Assembly (NCBI GenBank): GCA_030044325.1
Contig: JASHWA010000560.1
Coordinates: 1-14,891 of the forward strand
Origin: Bryobacteraceae bacterium
GTDB taxonomy: Bacteria > Acidobacteriota > Terriglobia > Bryobacterales > Bryobacteraceae
Direction: 5' to 3'
DNA length: 14,891 nt
Shown in pieces: positions 13,219-14,891 of this stretch. Under the pieces are notes generated by a model. It had not been told where the DNA came from and did not search any database. It was given only the letters and a program-made list of their open reading frames with translations. A program made the translations under genes and the position numbers. Numbering within the stretch: the first letter of the stretch is position 1; every line of letters starts with the position of its first letter.

Positions 13219-14891
13219 CTACAAAACCGCAGCGCCGCTCGTCGCCTGCTGCGCCGCCGAGCCCGCATTCAGCGGCATCGAGCGGATACGCTCTCCCGTC
13301 GCCGCGAAAATCGCGTTCGCAATCGCCGGCGCTATCGTCACGATCGGCGTCTCCCCCGCTCCCGCCGGCGCCAGATCCTTGCGATCGATCAGCACCACCT
13401 CGATCGCCGGCACATCTCGGAACCTCGGCACCCGGTACTTCGAAAAACGCGCATTCAAAATCCGCCCGTCCTCGAAATCGATGGCTTCAAACAGCGCGCC
13501 TCCCAACCCTTGAATCACCGCGCCTTCCACCTGGTTCTTCAGTTGATCCGGATTCAGAATCGCGCCGCATTCAAACGATTCAACCACGCGCACCACGCGC
13601 GCCGCGCGCCCCGCTTCGCAATGCACCTCGGCACACGCGGCGACGTATCCGCCCTTCTCGAATCCGCCCGCGATCCCGAACCCAACTCCGTTGCCCGATT
13701 TGCGCTTGCCCCAGCCGAATTTATCCGCCGCCGCCTGAAGCGCGGCTTTGAATCGCTCGTCTTTCAAGTTGCGCAGCCGGAATTCGAGCGGCTCGACCCC
13801 CGCCATCGCCGCGAGTTCGTCCATGTGCGATTCGCGCGCGAAATGATTCGCCGTCGCCGCCAGCCCGCGGTACGATCCCTGCCGCAGCGGCGCTTTCGAG
13901 GGATGAAACTCGATTTTGCGATTGGCCACGTCATACGAGGTGTTGATCCCGGATGCCCCCGAATTGTAATTGTGAAATTCCCACGCCACCAGCCGTCCGT
14001 TCTTGTCGATCCCGCTGCGCACTTCGATCACTCCGCCCGGCCGGAAATACGCCCAGGTGAACTCTTCCTCGCGCGTCCACACCACCTTCACCGGTTTTCC
14101 CGCGGCTTTCGCCAGACGCGCGGCTTCGATCGCGCACTCGCCCGTATGTTTTCCCCCGTAACCCGACCCCGTATCCGGCATCAGCACGCGAACGTTCTGC
14201 TCCGGAATGTGGAACGCCTGCGCCAGTTCCTGCTGCACTCCGAACGGCCGCTGCGTTCCGGTCCACACCGTCAGCTTGTCGCCGTTCCAATCCGCCACCG
14301 CCGCACGCGGCTCGAGCGGAGCGTGCGCGATATACGCGATCGTGTACGCCGCCGAATGCTTCTTGTCCGCGCCCGCCAGCGCTTTATCCATCGAACCGTT
14401 TTCATTCGCGCGGCCCCCCGATGCGGTCCGCTTCAAATCCGTGAACAGCGTTTTCGACGAAGTCTGCGGCTCGGCTTTCCACTCCGCCTTCAACGCCGCG
14501 AGCGCGCTCTCGGCGAGCGTTGGATTCGAAGCCGCCACCCCCGCGAAATCGTCATCGTGCACCACCGTCACGCCGCTCATCTTTTCCGCCGCCCTCGAAT
14601 CGAGCGAAACCAGCTTCGCGTCGAAACGATCCGGCCGCAGAATCCGCCCATACAGCATTCCCGGCAATTTTCCATCCGATGCGTAGCGATGCGACCCGGT
14701 CACCATATCGCGGCCGTGGATTTTGCGCACCGAAGTCCCCAGAACTTTCCAATCGGCCGTCGCCTTCGGTTTCGCCCCGCCCGAATCGGCCTTGGCGAGC
14801 GCCGCATTTTTCGCGGCCTCGGCGAAATCGATTTTCTCCCACGGCTGATCCGGCAAAAGCCCGCGCGCCGCCGCCGCCACGCGCCGAAGCT
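13219..14891 (-). CDS. Molybdopterin-binding large subunit, xanthine dehydrogenase family (IorB/NicB-like), N-terminus missing
   Basis: This is the molybdenum-cofactor subunit of an aldehyde/N-heterocycle hydroxylating dehydrogenase. The frame is open to the right edge, with L-R-R before the first visible Met at 14880, so the true start lies outside. Counting from that Met, ~40-130 carry the family's first domain ('WKVLGTSVRKIHGRDMVTGSHRYASD', split here). 'AHAPLEPRAAVADW', 'TGTQRPFGVQQELA' and 'GSGYGGKHTGECAIEAARLA' mark the cofactor-binding core. 'GAGETPIVTIAPAIANAI' has Glu510, equivalent to the catalytic Glu of 'GxGE' in xanthine dehydrogenase. The GGKHTGE form resembles the single-subunit isoquinoline/nicotinate dehydrogenase type that partners with a small [2Fe-2S] protein and often cytochrome c. 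The substrate is unknown. The partner genes would be expected outside the window. Confidence 0.9.
   Translation of the reverse strand, partial: LRRVAAAARGLLPDQPWEKIDFAEAAKNAALAKADSGGAKPKATADWKVLGTSVRKIHGRDMVTGSHRYASDGKLPGMLYGRILRPDRFDAKLVSLDSRAAEKMSGVTVVHDDDFAGVAASNPTLAESALAALKAEWKAEPQTSSKTLFTDLKRTASGGRANENGSMDKALAGADKKHSAAYTIAYIAHAPLEPRAAVADWNGDKLTVWTGTQRPFGVQQELAQAFHIPEQNVRVLMPDTGSGYGGKHTGECAIEAARLAKAAGKPVKVVWTREEEFTWAYFRPGGVIEVRSGIDKNGRLVAWEFHNYNSGASGINTSYDVANRKIEFHPSKAPLRQGSYRGLAATANHFARESHMDELAAMAGVEPLEFRLRNLKDERFKAALQAAADKFGWGKRKSGNGVGFGIAGGFEKGGYVAACAEVHCEAGRAARVVRVVESFECGAILNPDQLKNQVEGAVIQGLGGALFEAIDFEDGRILNARFSKYRVPRFRDVPAIEVVLIDRKDLAPAGAGETPIVTIAPAIANAIFAATGERIRSMPLNAGSAAQQATSGAAVL

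Overview
This window looks like a chromosomal segment from an Acidobacteriota bacterium, probably of the Solibacter/Bryobacter type. That is inferred from the gene families, not proven. The clues are high GC with strong GC3 bias, a TIGR03435-type soil-associated protein, a secreted 'PDGHPDLQG' protein, a membrane-tethered winged-helix regulator, a PEP-CTERM protein and two small unknown proteins of a style common in that phylum. I see no transposase, integrase, phage gene or CRISPR array; the region reads as an ordinary, densely coded chromosome.

Layout, left to right. (1) 1-995: 3' part of an alpha-glucan phosphorylase gene, cut by the left edge. (2) 1274-1768: a small cysteine-rich, zinc-ribbon-like protein, convergent with (3) 1827-3149 (-), a winged-helix/transmembrane regulator. 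(4) 3150-3579: a non-coding stretch with a promoter for the regulator and a nested inverted-repeat element. (5) 5360-3580 (-): a two-gene operon of a phosphofructokinase, whose residues predict pyrophosphate dependence, and a SAM methyltransferase, joined by a TGATG overlap. (6) 5561-6187: a PEP-CTERM surface protein followed by a large stem-loop. (7) 6377-8967: a two-component system, with a LytS-like multi-TM/GAF histidine kinase overlapping a LytTR response regulator by GTGA. (8) 9017-11232: an unknown acidobacterial protein overlapping a TTG-started recJ by TTGA. (9) 12337-11237 (-): a secreted protein of unknown function, stop-to-stop with recJ. (10) 12397-13187: a possible 11-codon leader peptide coupled by ATGA to a TIGR03435 protein. 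(11) 13219-14891 (-): a molybdopterin-binding subunit of a xanthine dehydrogenase-family enzyme, cut by the right edge.

The genes do not form one pathway. Two themes recur. Carbon storage and glycolysis appear as the phosphorylase and the predicted PPi-PFK. Translational coupling by short stop/start overlaps is seen four times (TGATG, GTGA, TTGA, ATGA). I found no clear new multi-gene system. The best leads are the coupled mini-ORF, the nested palindrome at 3398-3510, the PPi-PFK/methyltransferase pair, the unknown protein coupled to recJ, and a 17-bp sequence repeated in two intergenic gaps.
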